NCBI GenBank assembly: GCA_040905365.1
Contig: JBBDRQ010000047.1
Coordinates: 55,017-119,016 of the forward strand
Reading direction: 5' to 3'
From: JAHWKV01 sp040905365
GTDB taxonomy: Bacteria > Actinomycetota > CADDZG01 > JAHWKV01
DNA length: 64,000 nt
Part shown: positions 1 through 7,068 of the stretch, in pieces
How positions within the stretch are numbered: position 1 is the stretch's first letter
Layout of the letters: every line of letters begins with the position of its first letter
The notes under the pieces: model-generated
What the model saw: the letters and a program-made list of their open reading frames with translations, nothing else
Databases searched by the model: none
What the model was told of the DNA's origin: nothing
Translations under genes and position numbers: made by a program

Positions 1-191
1 GGGCTTACCTCATCTCGCTCGAGTGTCAGGGAATCTCGTGCTCCTTAGACGGTCCTACGCTGCACTGCGGTTCCACCGGAAGCCAACTTCAAAAAATTCG
101 CACCGAAATCGTTAGGTTTGCCGCTGCCGTCCCTCTCCCCTACGTCGGACGGTCCGGCACGGATGTGAAACGACTCCAAAGGGGGAAGAGG

Positions 192-851
192 ATGTTCAAG
201 AAATTTTTCATGGTTGGCCTGCTGGCTACTTGCCTTTACGCGGTTGTCCCGGTAGCGCTCGCATCGGTCGAGTGCCACGAGGACGGCCCGGGCGGTATCC
301 ACTGCGAGGACCACAGCGTAGAGGTCGATGTTGAACTCGAATCCGGGGACGGCGGTGACGGAGGCGCCAGCGGAGTCGGCGGTGACGGCGGCGACTCCGG
401 ATCAGGCGGCGACGGCGGCGCAGGCGGCAACAGCGGTCACGCAGTGGGCGGCAGCGGCGACGGTGGAAATGGCGGCGGAGCAGCCGGCGGCAACGGCGGC
501 AACGCCGGAGGTGTCGGCGGGGACGGCGGTGGCGGCGGAGCTGCGGGCGGCAGCGGTGACCACGCAGGGGCCACAACCGGCGGCGGTGACGGCGGCGGTG
601 GCGACGGGGGCAGCGGCGGTGACGGCACCTGCGAAGCCGGCGGAACCATCACGAGCGGATGCAGCGGCGGCAGCGGCGGAGCTGCAGTCGGCGGGGACGG
701 CGGGGACGGCGACGGCGGCACGGCGGTTTCCGGGCCCGGCGGGGACGCCGGCGACGGCGGTGACAGCGGTGACGCCGGCGACGGGGGCGCCAGCGGTGAC
801 GCCGGCGACGGCGGTGACTCCACGGTGATCGAGGCCGGCGCAGCTTCGTAG
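192..851 (+). CDS. Secreted glycine/aspartate-rich repeat protein
   Basis: A 219-residue protein. Residues 1-24 form a signal peptide (two lysines, a hydrophobic core, then VPVALA before SVECHEDG). From about residue 50 to the end it is almost pure low-complexity sequence built on GGDGG, GGSGG and GGNGG units with a few Ala, Thr and Val. Three cysteines lie outside the main repeat (CHEDGPGGIHC near the N-terminus, TCEAGG and GCSGG later). An in-frame ATG exists at 165, but the purine-rich GGGGGAAGAGG just before 192 supports the shorter start. The pattern resembles the PGRS part of mycobacterial PE_PGRS proteins, but there is no PE domain and low complexity makes homology unsafe. It is probably exported and acidic, perhaps cell-surface or Ca-binding; that role is inference. 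Confidence 0.75.
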   Translation: MFKKFFMVGLLATCLYAVVPVALASVECHEDGPGGIHCEDHSVEVDVELESGDGGDGGASGVGGDGGDSGSGGDGGAGGNSGHAVGGSGDGGNGGGAAGGNGGNAGGVGGDGGGGGAAGGSGDHAGATTGGGDGGGGDGGSGGDGTCEAGGTITSGCSGGSGGAAVGGDGGDGDGGTAVSGPGGDAGDGGDSGDAGDGGASGDAGDGGDSTVIEAGAAS

Positions 852-870
852 CAGCGCCGGAATCGGAAAG

Positions 871-895
871 GGGCCGGTCCTTTAAGGGCCGGCCC
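871..895. terminator. Hairpin between convergent genes
   Basis: GGGCCGG (871-877) pairs with CCGGCCC (889-895), and an inner CC/GG extends the stem around a TTTAA loop. It lies between the end of the glycine-rich gene and the end of convergent pepF, so it could serve both. There is no long T tract. Confidence 0.6.
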
Positions 896-940
896 TGTTG
901 CTTGGGTGTCCCGGCCGTCGGGCGGGCGTCTACCCGACCG

Positions 941-2734
941 TTAAGAAACCTCTTCGGCCAGCGCTTCGGCCTCCTTCAGCAGGGAATCCATCACCTCCAG
1001 CCCTCCGGCCCAAAAATTCGGATCGGATACGTCTAGGCCCACCCGCTTGGCCAGCACCTCCGGCGAGTCGCTGCCGCCGGCGGCCAGCAAATCCAGGTAC
1101 GGATCGATCAACTCGTCGCCCACCTCGAGATACCGCTGGTAAATGGCCAGGGAGAACAAGAAGCCGAACGCGTACGCATACACGTACCCGGGCGTACGAA
1201 TGAAGTGCGGGATGTAGCTCCACCAGATGCCGTAGCCCTCGGTTACCTCCACGCCGTCGCCGAACACGTCGGTTTGAGTTCTGCGCCACATGTCGGTGAT
1301 CGCCTCGATGGACAACTCCCCGTGCTCACGCCGCGCGGTGTGGATCCTCTCCTCGAACCGGTTGAACGCGATCTGGCGGAACACGGTAGCTACGGAGTCG
1401 TCCAGCCGAGCCACCAGCAGCGCCAAACGCTTTTTCGGGTCGGTCTCTGACTCCAGGAGCTTGCCGAACGTAAGCGCCTCCCCGAACACCGACGCCGTCT
1501 CGGCCAGGGTGAGCGGCGTTTCCGCGTTGAAAAGAGACTGCTCGTCGGCCAGGTAGCCGTGCAGCCCGTGGCCCAACTCGTGCGCCAGAGTCAGCACCGA
1601 TCGCCGCTCCCCCGTGTAGCTGAGCAGTACGTAGGGGTGGGCGTCGGGGATGGTCGTCATACAAAATGCCCCGGTCATCTTGTTGGGTTCGCCGGCGGCG
1701 TGGATCCACTTGTGGTCAAAGAACTTGCGGACTATCTCACCGGCCTTAGTCGAAAACGATCCGTACGCGTCGAGGATTAATGCCTGGGCGTCGTCCCAGG
1801 AAACGGTGGTCTGATCCTCGCCCAGCGGAGCCAGCCGATCGTAGTCGGCCAGCTTCTCCAAGCCAAGCAACCTAGCTTTGAGCGAGTAGTAGCGGCTGGG
1901 GATGTCGTAGCGCTTGGTGACCGCATCGACCAGCGCCTGCACGGCTTCGTCGGAGGCTTCGTTGTAAAGGTTCATCGACGACAACCAGTTCGGATAGCCG
2001 TGCAGGCGGTCATTGGTGGCGTGATCCAGAAGGATCGTATTCAAGATGTAGGCCCGAGTCTTGATTCCGGGCTTCAAAGCCTCGGTTATCGCCTCTGCGC
2101 CCTGCCGCCGGAGCTCCCGCTTGGGACTTTGCAGCCGAGCCATGGCCTGCTCCCAACCAACCTCTTCACCGTCGATGACCGGGCGGATCTCGGCGGTCAG
2201 CTCCTCAAACAAACGTGCCCAGGCGCTTTGGCTGGTATCCGCCTTCTCGGCAAGGATTCGCTCCTCCGGCTCGGACAGGACGTAGGGCTTGTAGCGCCGC
2301 TCGGACTCGAGATGGTGCCGGTATGGTTCGATGTCCGGGTCGTTTAACAAGCGCTTGGCCTTCTCGTCGTCGAGCGCAACCCACTCCAGAACAAAGAACA
2401 GGGTTTCAGAGGACAGCACCGTGGACATCTCCATCATTCGCTGTCGTAGCGCGCCTCGCTGCGGGTCGGCGGTGTTGGTGGCGTACCTGAGCATGGCGTA
2501 GATCGACGGCCTCATCAGGTCCGCCGTCAGTTTCTCCAGCTCGGCCACGGCATTGCGCAGTCCGGCGGCGGTCAGGTCCGCAACCTTGCCGTAGTACTTG
2601 TCCCGGAACGCGCGGGCTGAAAACTTGGCTGAATCGATGTCCTGGGCGAACTTGGGGTCCTCGGAACCCAGGTAGATATCGTCCAGGTTCCAGACCACCT
2701 TCTCCGCGCCGGTTTCCTGCGTGGCAGTACTCAT
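941..2734 (-). CDS. pepF: Oligoendopeptidase F (M3 family zinc metallopeptidase)
   Basis: A 597-residue cytosolic oligopeptidase of the M3B family, which cleaves short peptides released during protein turnover. The zinc site HELGHG is at about residues 385-390, followed by the downstream acidic segment (LAETASVFGEAL) that supplies the third ligand. The N-terminal helical region (LRYATNTADPQ, then the RRYKPYVLSEPEERIL region) and C-terminal Y-rich stretch (GYGIWWSYIPHF, YVYAYAFGFL) are typical, and the length is normal. The ATG at 2734 is preferred over a TTG at 2749 because GGGGG lies about 8 nt upstream of it. It stands alone, convergent with the glycine-rich gene. Confidence 0.95.
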   Translation of the reverse strand: MSTATQETGAEKVVWNLDDIYLGSEDPKFAQDIDSAKFSARAFRDKYYGKVADLTAAGLRNAVAELEKLTADLMRPSIYAMLRYATNTADPQRGALRQRMMEMSTVLSSETLFFVLEWVALDDEKAKRLLNDPDIEPYRHHLESERRYKPYVLSEPEERILAEKADTSQSAWARLFEELTAEIRPVIDGEEVGWEQAMARLQSPKRELRRQGAEAITEALKPGIKTRAYILNTILLDHATNDRLHGYPNWLSSMNLYNEASDEAVQALVDAVTKRYDIPSRYYSLKARLLGLEKLADYDRLAPLGEDQTTVSWDDAQALILDAYGSFSTKAGEIVRKFFDHKWIHAAGEPNKMTGAFCMTTIPDAHPYVLLSYTGERRSVLTLAHELGHGLHGYLADEQSLFNAETPLTLAETASVFGEALTFGKLLESETDPKKRLALLVARLDDSVATVFRQIAFNRFEERIHTARREHGELSIEAITDMWRRTQTDVFGDGVEVTEGYGIWWSYIPHFIRTPGYVYAYAFGFLFSLAIYQRYLEVGDELIDPYLDLLAAGGSDSPEVLAKRVGLDVSDPNFWAGGLEVMDSLLKEAEALAEEVS

Positions 2735-2880
2735 GTGGCAAACCCCCAAAAAGTTTCGGATCCCAGGAAAGGGCCAGTCTAAACGGCCAACCGTTTACCG
2801 GACCCCAAAACGCCATGTCGGGTAACCGGCAAGCACCCGACTAATGGTCAAAGAAGACGCCATTGGGGCCCGGAAGATAC

Positions 2881-3126
2881 GGACCCTTGCGTCGTACCAG
2901 AAGACCGGCTGTGCCAGCAAGACCGCTCCAAGGAGAGGCACCGAGGGCCCGCGAGAAGCCCGGGCACTTCCGGGCCAAAGACGCAAGGGCTCCGGTGAAA
3001 GGGAGCGACTATCAAGGGTTTTGGAGCGACCGTACCGGACCCTTGCGTCGTACCAGGAAATTGGCTGTGCCAGCAAAACCGCTCCAAGGGGAGGCACGAA
3101 CGGCCCAGCGAGAAACCCGGGCACTT
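2881..3126. repeat. Direct repeat of about 90 bp, two copies, in a non-coding gap
   Basis: Copy 1 is 2881-2969 and copy 2 is 3037-3126. Both begin GGACCCTTGCGTCGTACCAG and end CCCGGGCACTT, with about ten mismatches and one indel by eye. Just after copy 1 an inverted version of its start appears (GACGCAAGGG, near 2980), so the segment can fold. It occupies most of the gene-free stretch 2735-3131; nothing else was recognised there apart from the upstream region of pepF. The core resembles CCGCCCTTGCGTGG inside the repeat cluster near 12.05 kb, which hints at a dispersed family. Confidence 0.75.
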
Positions 3127-3131
3127 GGCGA

Positions 3132-4229
3132 CTACGAGGAGGGCGTCTCGGGCTGCTGGTCCGGCGTCGACGACGTAGTCGGGGATGGCGCCGGGCTTGG
3201 GTTGGGACTCGGGTCCGGGCTTGGAGACGGCGACGGTGACGGCGACGGTGACGGTGACGGCGGGACCGGCAGATCGACGCACGCAAAGCCGCGGTCGGTG
3301 TCCGGTGCCCAGTCGGAGGGCGCGGCGCCGCCGACGGCGCGCACCCGGAAGCAGGCCGTAGTGCCGGGTCGCAACTCGTTCCACTCGAAGCTGGTCTGGT
3401 TAGCGGCCACGCTGCGGGACTGCTCCTCGCCGGGAACGCCGGTATCCCGCTGCAGCTCGAAACCCACCTCGTCCCCGGAGCGGTCGTCCCAGCTGATTCG
3501 CACAACGGCCGTCCCGGCAACTTCGAGGTTGACGTCATCGGGCGACCGCAGCTTACCGACTCCGTCCGCACCCAGGCTGGACGCTCCGGCTTCCCCGGAG
3601 GTCTGCTCGGAAGGTCCTGCGGATGCCTGGTCCAAGCTGCCGGCGGCGCCCTCCTCGTCCTCAGCCGACGCGGGCTCCTGCGGGCGAGCGGGGCCGCTGA
3701 CGTTGGACTGTGGGGAATCGATATCGGCATCGCCTTCGGTCGCCGGCGCCGCACCTGAGTCCGACTCCTGAGAAGCCGGCGACCCCGAAGACACAATTCC
3801 GTCAATCGCGAGCTCGTCTTCGTCCGGCGATCCGATGTCGGCCCAGCTCAGCACCGGAGCGATCTGCGGCAGCAGCGCCAGTGTTGCCAGCAGCGCCAGC
3901 GCAAAACCCTGCGCACGCGCCCACACTTGCGGCGAGAGCTGCGGCCAAAGCCTGCGCCTCGCCCGGTGGACGGTGTGCTTTTCTCCCACCAGCCGCTCCT
4001 CGGCCGCCTTCAGATCCTGCGCGGCCAGCGCCCTCACCCGTTGAGAACGCTGATCTATGCCCTTCCAGAACGGCTCGGTGAACAGCGGCAGAACTTCGGC
4101 CTCTTCGCCCAAGACCTTCTCCTCAGCGGTCATCAGCTCAGCGGCGGCCAGTTCCCTAACGTGCCCGGCGCGTCGATACACGTCGCTCCAGAACTCTTCG
4201 CCGAACACCACGTTCTCTTCCCTGCTCAC
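3132..4229 (-). CDS. Single-pass membrane protein with extracellular FN3 domain; candidate anti-sigma partner
   Basis: A 365-residue protein. The cytoplasmic part (1-100) carries two similar helical units: FWSDVYRRAGHVRELAAAEL at about 12 and FWKGIDQRSQRVRALAAQDL at about 54, each followed by an A-E-E-(K/R)-x-(L/V)-G-E ending. One transmembrane helix follows (about 108-128, ALALLATLALLPQIAPVL), then an acidic linker, a fibronectin type III-like domain (about 225-315, with the SWDD and FRVRAVGGAAP strands) and a Pro-Ser tail. It starts with GTG, whose GTGA overlaps the stop of the upstream sigma gene, so the two are translationally coupled. In such ECF operons the second gene commonly encodes a membrane anti-sigma. 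No zinc-binding HxxxCxxC anti-sigma motif is visible, so the role rests on context. Confidence 0.75.
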   Translation of the reverse strand: MSREENVVFGEEFWSDVYRRAGHVRELAAAELMTAEEKVLGEEAEVLPLFTEPFWKGIDQRSQRVRALAAQDLKAAEERLVGEKHTVHRARRRLWPQLSPQVWARAQGFALALLATLALLPQIAPVLSWADIGSPDEDELAIDGIVSSGSPASQESDSGAAPATEGDADIDSPQSNVSGPARPQEPASAEDEEGAAGSLDQASAGPSEQTSGEAGASSLGADGVGKLRSPDDVNLEVAGTAVVRISWDDRSGDEVGFELQRDTGVPGEEQSRSVAANQTSFEWNELRPGTTACFRVRAVGGAAPSDWAPDTDRGFACVDLPVPPSPSPSPSPSPSPSPDPSPNPSPAPSPTTSSTPDQQPETPSS

Positions 4230-4756
4230 GGCAGATCCCGCCCTTCGTCGGACAGGTCTTCCCGCAGCGCTTTAAAGGCGCGCTTTAGGTGAGTTTTCAC
4301 CGAGGCTTCCTCGACGCCCATTTTCTTGGCTGCCGTACGCCGGTCAAAACCGTCGAGGTAGCAGTAAGTGACGGCTTGCCGTTGCCGCTCCGGGAGAGAC
4401 TTTATGGACTCGCGGACCACCAGGCCGGACAGAAAGCGGTCCGGGTCGGCGGGGCTCGAGGGGGCCCGCTGGTCGGCCCACCACTGCATGCGCCGGCGGT
4501 GCCTCTGCAACCCCCTCTGCCGGTTCTTGGCCAGATTCTTGGCCACAGTGGTCACATAGCTCTCGCTATTGGTAGGGGGCTCAAATCGCGCCAGCAGCGT
4601 CACCATGGCCTCGCTGGCCACGTCCATGGACTCACTGTGGTCCTGCAGGATCCGGTTTGCCGCCCGGTAGGCAATGGTCGCCAGCGCCTGGTGCTCGACC
4701 TTGACGTCGGCAGGGTTGCCGAATTCGGCGGGATCCGGAGGACCTGGAGCTGTCAC
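4226..4756 (-). CDS. ECF-type RNA polymerase sigma factor
   Basis: A 176-residue sigma-70 family protein. A sigma-2-like region spans about 20-90 (ATIAYRAANRILQDH, then SYVTTVAKNLAKNRQRG). A sigma-4 helix-turn-helix lies at about 118-168 (LPERQRQAVTYCYLDGFDRR, then KKMGVEEASVKTHLKRAF). Two domains and short length fit extracytoplasmic-function sigmas. The GTG at 4756 is the longest plausible start; no Shine-Dalgarno is seen because the upstream bases are GC repeats followed by an AT-rich repeat block. It overlaps the downstream membrane FN3 gene by 4 nt. Autoregulation from the repeat block just upstream is plausible but inferred. Confidence 0.9.
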   Translation of the reverse strand: MTAPGPPDPAEFGNPADVKVEHQALATIAYRAANRILQDHSESMDVASEAMVTLLARFEPPTNSESYVTTVAKNLAKNRQRGLQRHRRRMQWWADQRAPSSPADPDRFLSGLVVRESIKSLPERQRQAVTYCYLDGFDRRTAAKKMGVEEASVKTHLKRAFKALREDLSDEGRDLP

Positions 4757-4764
4757 GCGCGCGC

Positions 4765-4820
4765 GCCTATTTCAAATAGGCCTTTTTCAAACAGGCCTTT
4801 CCGGCTCTCAAATAGGTCTA
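4765..4820. promoter_or_regulatory. Operator-like repeat block upstream of the sigma gene
   Basis: A perfect palindrome, GCCTATTT-C-AAATAGGC, occupies 4765-4781. The unit TTCAAAYAGG occurs twice at 15-nt spacing (4771, 4786), and a third TCAAATAGG starts at 4808, 21 nt after the second. The block is AT-rich against a GC-rich background and begins 9 nt upstream of the sigma start codon. This looks like a multi-site regulator-binding region. The rest of the gap to 5071 shows nothing clear beyond a short palindrome CGTGTACACG near 4844. Confidence 0.5.
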
Positions 4821-5071
4821 TCCGGGCGCGGGCTTCACAAATCGTGTACACGTCCTGTTCGAACACCGCACCCGGCCGCTCCGGGGGACACGCGCCGACG
4901 GAGTACTCAGAAATGGGGGCCGGGGGAACAAATAACCCGACCCCGAAGCCTCCGCCGCCGAAAAAGATCAACTGTCTGTCCCCCGAAGCTGCCGCCGACG
5001 GTGTTTGTCATGTAAATAGTCCCAGCAAACCCGTTGAGTAACAACAAGCAACCGGGGAAGGAAGTATTTAA

Positions 5072-5209
5072 ATGAGTTCAATATTCTTGGTCGCAGCCGT
5101 TCCAGCCGTACTACTGGGTTGGATTCTGATCCGAGACTTCATGGCAGGACTCGACGAAGAGCGCGTGTGGTCGGACGAGCAAATCACCGATAACGACCTG
5201 GCCGCGTAG
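5072..5209 (+). CDS. Small 45-residue single-pass membrane protein
   Basis: ATG at 5072 follows a good ribosome-binding sequence (GGGGAAGGAAG, about 10 nt upstream). The product begins MSSIF and has one hydrophobic helix (about residues 4-20, LVAAVPAVLLGWILI), then an acidic tail, DEERVWSDEQ, ending in DLAA. It stops at 5209, two bases before the TTG start of the next gene, which suggests coupling. Its function is unknown. It is transcribed divergently from the sigma/FN3 pair across a shared regulatory region, so it could belong to the same envelope response. Confidence 0.65.
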   Translation: MSSIFLVAAVPAVLLGWILIRDFMAGLDEERVWSDEQITDNDLAA

Positions 5210-5211
5210 CT

Positions 5212-5895
5212 TTGGAAGCTGCGCTGGCGGGTCGGTCGCCCGAGTGCCTCACCAGCAGCGACACCCTGGTATTCGCGCCCGGCGCCCTTTCGTACGATCG
5301 GGTACCGGCTTCCAGGGGCCGCAAAGGCCCAGGCCTGCGCTCGGGTTTATCTCGCGATTTCGAAGAGCGCGAGCTCTACTCCGCTCAGCACCAAGTGTTT
5401 TGCATGCGGACCAACAGCTGGACCGATCTGGCGAACCAGATGCACTGGTGGAAGCCTGCAGCCGGAAACTTCGCAGTTACATTCACAACCGGACGCCTGA
5501 TCGTGAGCCCTCCTACCATCGCGGCGACCGAGTCCGGCTCCGAAACGGACGAGGTTGACCCCGAACCAAGACTGCTCTCAGGGTCGGTGGGTCAGCACCG
5601 CATAAAAAAGATCCTCGTCACCAAGCCCACGGAGTTTATGTGGAATCGCAGTGACATCCACGTAATCGCAGACCACGACGGCGAGAGCTTGGCGATAACG
5701 GTGGCCGGACTCGAGGCACTCACCGCCCGCCGGGTGGCCGGCAGATTCGCGGCTGCCGCGGCGCAACGACGGCTGCAAGAGCGCGAGTTCATCGAAGAGC
5801 ACGACGCCGAGTGGCTCGAAACAGTCGCGTTCGGCTGCGCCGCCGCGCTCGAGCTGGACTGGGCCTGGCTCTACGAGCTGCCCGCCCACCACTAG
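5212..5895 (+). CDS. Hypothetical protein, possible PH-like fold
   Basis: A 227-residue protein that I do not recognise. It starts with TTG two bases after the small membrane-protein stop; the first internal alternatives lie well inside. The middle has alternating hydrophobic strands and tryptophans (SWTDLANQMHWW, FAVTFTTGRLIVSP, HRIKKILVTKPTEFMWNRSD, SLAITVAG) that read like a lipid- or peptide-binding beta-sandwich. A charged alanine-rich helix follows (RFAAAAAQRRLQEREFIEEH). There is no signal peptide or membrane segment. It is convergent with the oxidoreductase gene, with a 14-bp gap. The fold suggestion is weak inference. Confidence 0.7.
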   Translation: MEAALAGRSPECLTSSDTLVFAPGALSYDRVPASRGRKGPGLRSGLSRDFEERELYSAQHQVFCMRTNSWTDLANQMHWWKPAAGNFAVTFTTGRLIVSPPTIAATESGSETDEVDPEPRLLSGSVGQHRIKKILVTKPTEFMWNRSDIHVIADHDGESLAITVAGLEALTARRVAGRFAAAAAQRRLQEREFIEEHDAEWLETVAFGCAAALELDWAWLYELPAHH

Positions 5896-5909
5896 CGCTC
5901 CACCCGGCG

Positions 5910-6872
5910 TTACCTTTCCACGCGCAGTATCAACTTGCCGCGGATACCGCCGCCGTCGAGGACCCTGAGCGCCTCGGCAGCCTCCTTAAGTTCGAAGCTG
6001 CGGTGAATGTGGATAAGCAACTGCCCTGCGTCCACCCGGGACACCAAACCGGCAAGTTGGTCCCCGTACGGGCGTACAAACGTGTACCGGCCCCACACCC
6101 CGCGGGCGGACGCCCCCTCCGGAATCTCCGGCACCGCCAGGATAGAAGCCACGCGGCCCCCGTCCTTGAGCAGGGGCACGCTTAGCTGCACGAGCTCCTG
6201 GCCTCCGGCCAGATCCAATGCCGCGTCCACTCCGCCGGGACTGATCGAGGCCACGGCCGCCGGTACGTCCGCATGACGATCCACAGGCTCGGCCCCCAAA
6301 CTGCGCAGGTAGTCGTGGCCCGCTTGCGACGACGTCGCCAACACGGTAGCGCCCATTTCCTTCAGCAACTGGACGGCGAAGGAGCCGACGCCGCCCGACC
6401 CCCCGTGGACCAGGACCGTTTCGCCTTCGGCCACCTGTACCGATTGGATCGTCTGCCAAGCGGTAAGGGCCGCCAAAGGCAAGCCTGCCGCGTCGGCCAG
6501 GTCCACCGTCTTAGGCGCCATCGCCACCGCCTCCTCCGCCATGGAAACGTACTCGGCATAGGTACCGTGCTCAAGACAGGACTTCCGGGCGTACGATACG
6601 ACCCGGTCACCTGGCTTAAAGCGAGTTACCGCAGGGCCGGCGGCCTCCACCGTCCCGGCCACGTCCCAGCCGGGAATGAGGGGGAAATGATGGGGAAACC
6701 TCTGCGCTTGCCTGCCTCTAATGGTCTTTAGATCCACCGGGTTTACTCCGGCCGCGCGTATACGGATAAGTACCTGATCCGGAGCGGTCAGAGGACGGTC
6801 GACCTCGGCAAGCCGGATCGCTTCCGGGCCCCCGAAACCGTCGATGACGGCAGCTCGCATCTGCCTGCTCAT
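5910..6872 (-). CDS. Zinc-independent quinone oxidoreductase (MDR superfamily)
   Basis: A 320-residue NADPH-dependent medium-chain reductase of the QOR type. The N-terminal GroES-like half contains GPEAIRLAEVDRP, GVNPVDLKT and PGWDVAGTV. The Rossmann half has the nucleotide-binding loop VLVHGGSGGVGSFAVQLLKE at about residue 145. The cysteine cluster of zinc alcohol dehydrogenases is absent. The start ATG at 6872 is favoured because TAGGGT lies exactly 6 nt upstream, as in two other genes of this window; an internal ATG at 6860 would also fit the family. The substrate cannot be inferred. Confidence 0.9.
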   Translation of the reverse strand: MSRQMRAAVIDGFGGPEAIRLAEVDRPLTAPDQVLIRIRAAGVNPVDLKTIRGRQAQRFPHHFPLIPGWDVAGTVEAAGPAVTRFKPGDRVVSYARKSCLEHGTYAEYVSMAEEAVAMAPKTVDLADAAGLPLAALTAWQTIQSVQVAEGETVLVHGGSGGVGSFAVQLLKEMGATVLATSSQAGHDYLRSLGAEPVDRHADVPAAVASISPGGVDAALDLAGGQELVQLSVPLLKDGGRVASILAVPEIPEGASARGVWGRYTFVRPYGDQLAGLVSRVDAGQLLIHIHRSFELKEAAEALRVLDGGGIRGKLILRVER

Positions 6873-6878
6873 GCTTCA

Positions 6879-6884
6879 ACCCTA
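6879..6884 (-). promoter_or_regulatory. Leaderless-type -10 element for the quinone oxidoreductase
   Basis: On the minus strand TAGGGT is followed by six bases and then ATG at 6872, with no Shine-Dalgarno between. The same TAGGGT-N6-ATG arrangement precedes the genes starting at 19716 and 56947. Confidence 0.5.
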
Positions 6885-7002
6885 ATGCTAATGCACCCAG
6901 CGCGGGAGGCTCCGTTGACTATGCGCGCGGGTGGATCGACAATGGATATGGTCTAGTGCCGTGACCATTAACGTTTGCGAGGTTTGGAGCGCGTGAGGTG
7001 TT

Positions 7003-7068
7003 ATGACCGCACCTGTGGTTACGCTGTCCGGCGATAGGCTCTGGGGCGCGGCGGGACAGTCGGCATGA
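7003..7068 (+). CDS. Possible 21-residue leader peptide
   Basis: A short frame starting MTAPVVTLSGDR, with GAGG five bases before its ATG. Its TGA overlaps the ATG of the next gene (ATGA at 7065-7068), the classic geometry of translational coupling. It could simply be an upstream initiation window; no other evidence of function. Confidence 0.3.
   Translation: MTAPVVTLSGDRLWGAAGQSA

Noticed and set aside
1..191. A gene or RNA at the left edge
   Set aside because: No frame with a ribosome site and no recognisable RNA fold was seen; it is treated as the upstream region of the glycine-rich gene.
328..828. Alternative Ala/Thr-rich and Pro-rich frames over the glycine-rich gene
   Set aside because: They are other readings of the same GGC-rich repeat; only the Gly frame has a signal peptide and a ribosome site.
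192..851. CRISPR-like or tandem DNA array in the glycine-rich region
   Set aside because: The period is that of short Gly codon units within a frame; there are no constant repeats with unique spacers.
4851..4861. GTTCGAAC as an SOS (LexA) box
   Set aside because: The actinobacterial box needs a 4-nt spacer between GAAC and GTTC; here the halves are fused the wrong way round.
4753..4971. Minus-strand frame just upstream of the sigma gene with repeated GLFEKGLFE
   Set aside because: The repeated residues come from the operator-like DNA repeats; no ribosome site and no conserved pattern.
4289..5041. Long plus-strand frame across the sigma gene
   Set aside because: It is antisense to a clear sigma factor with matching domain motifs; composition is typical of a shadow.
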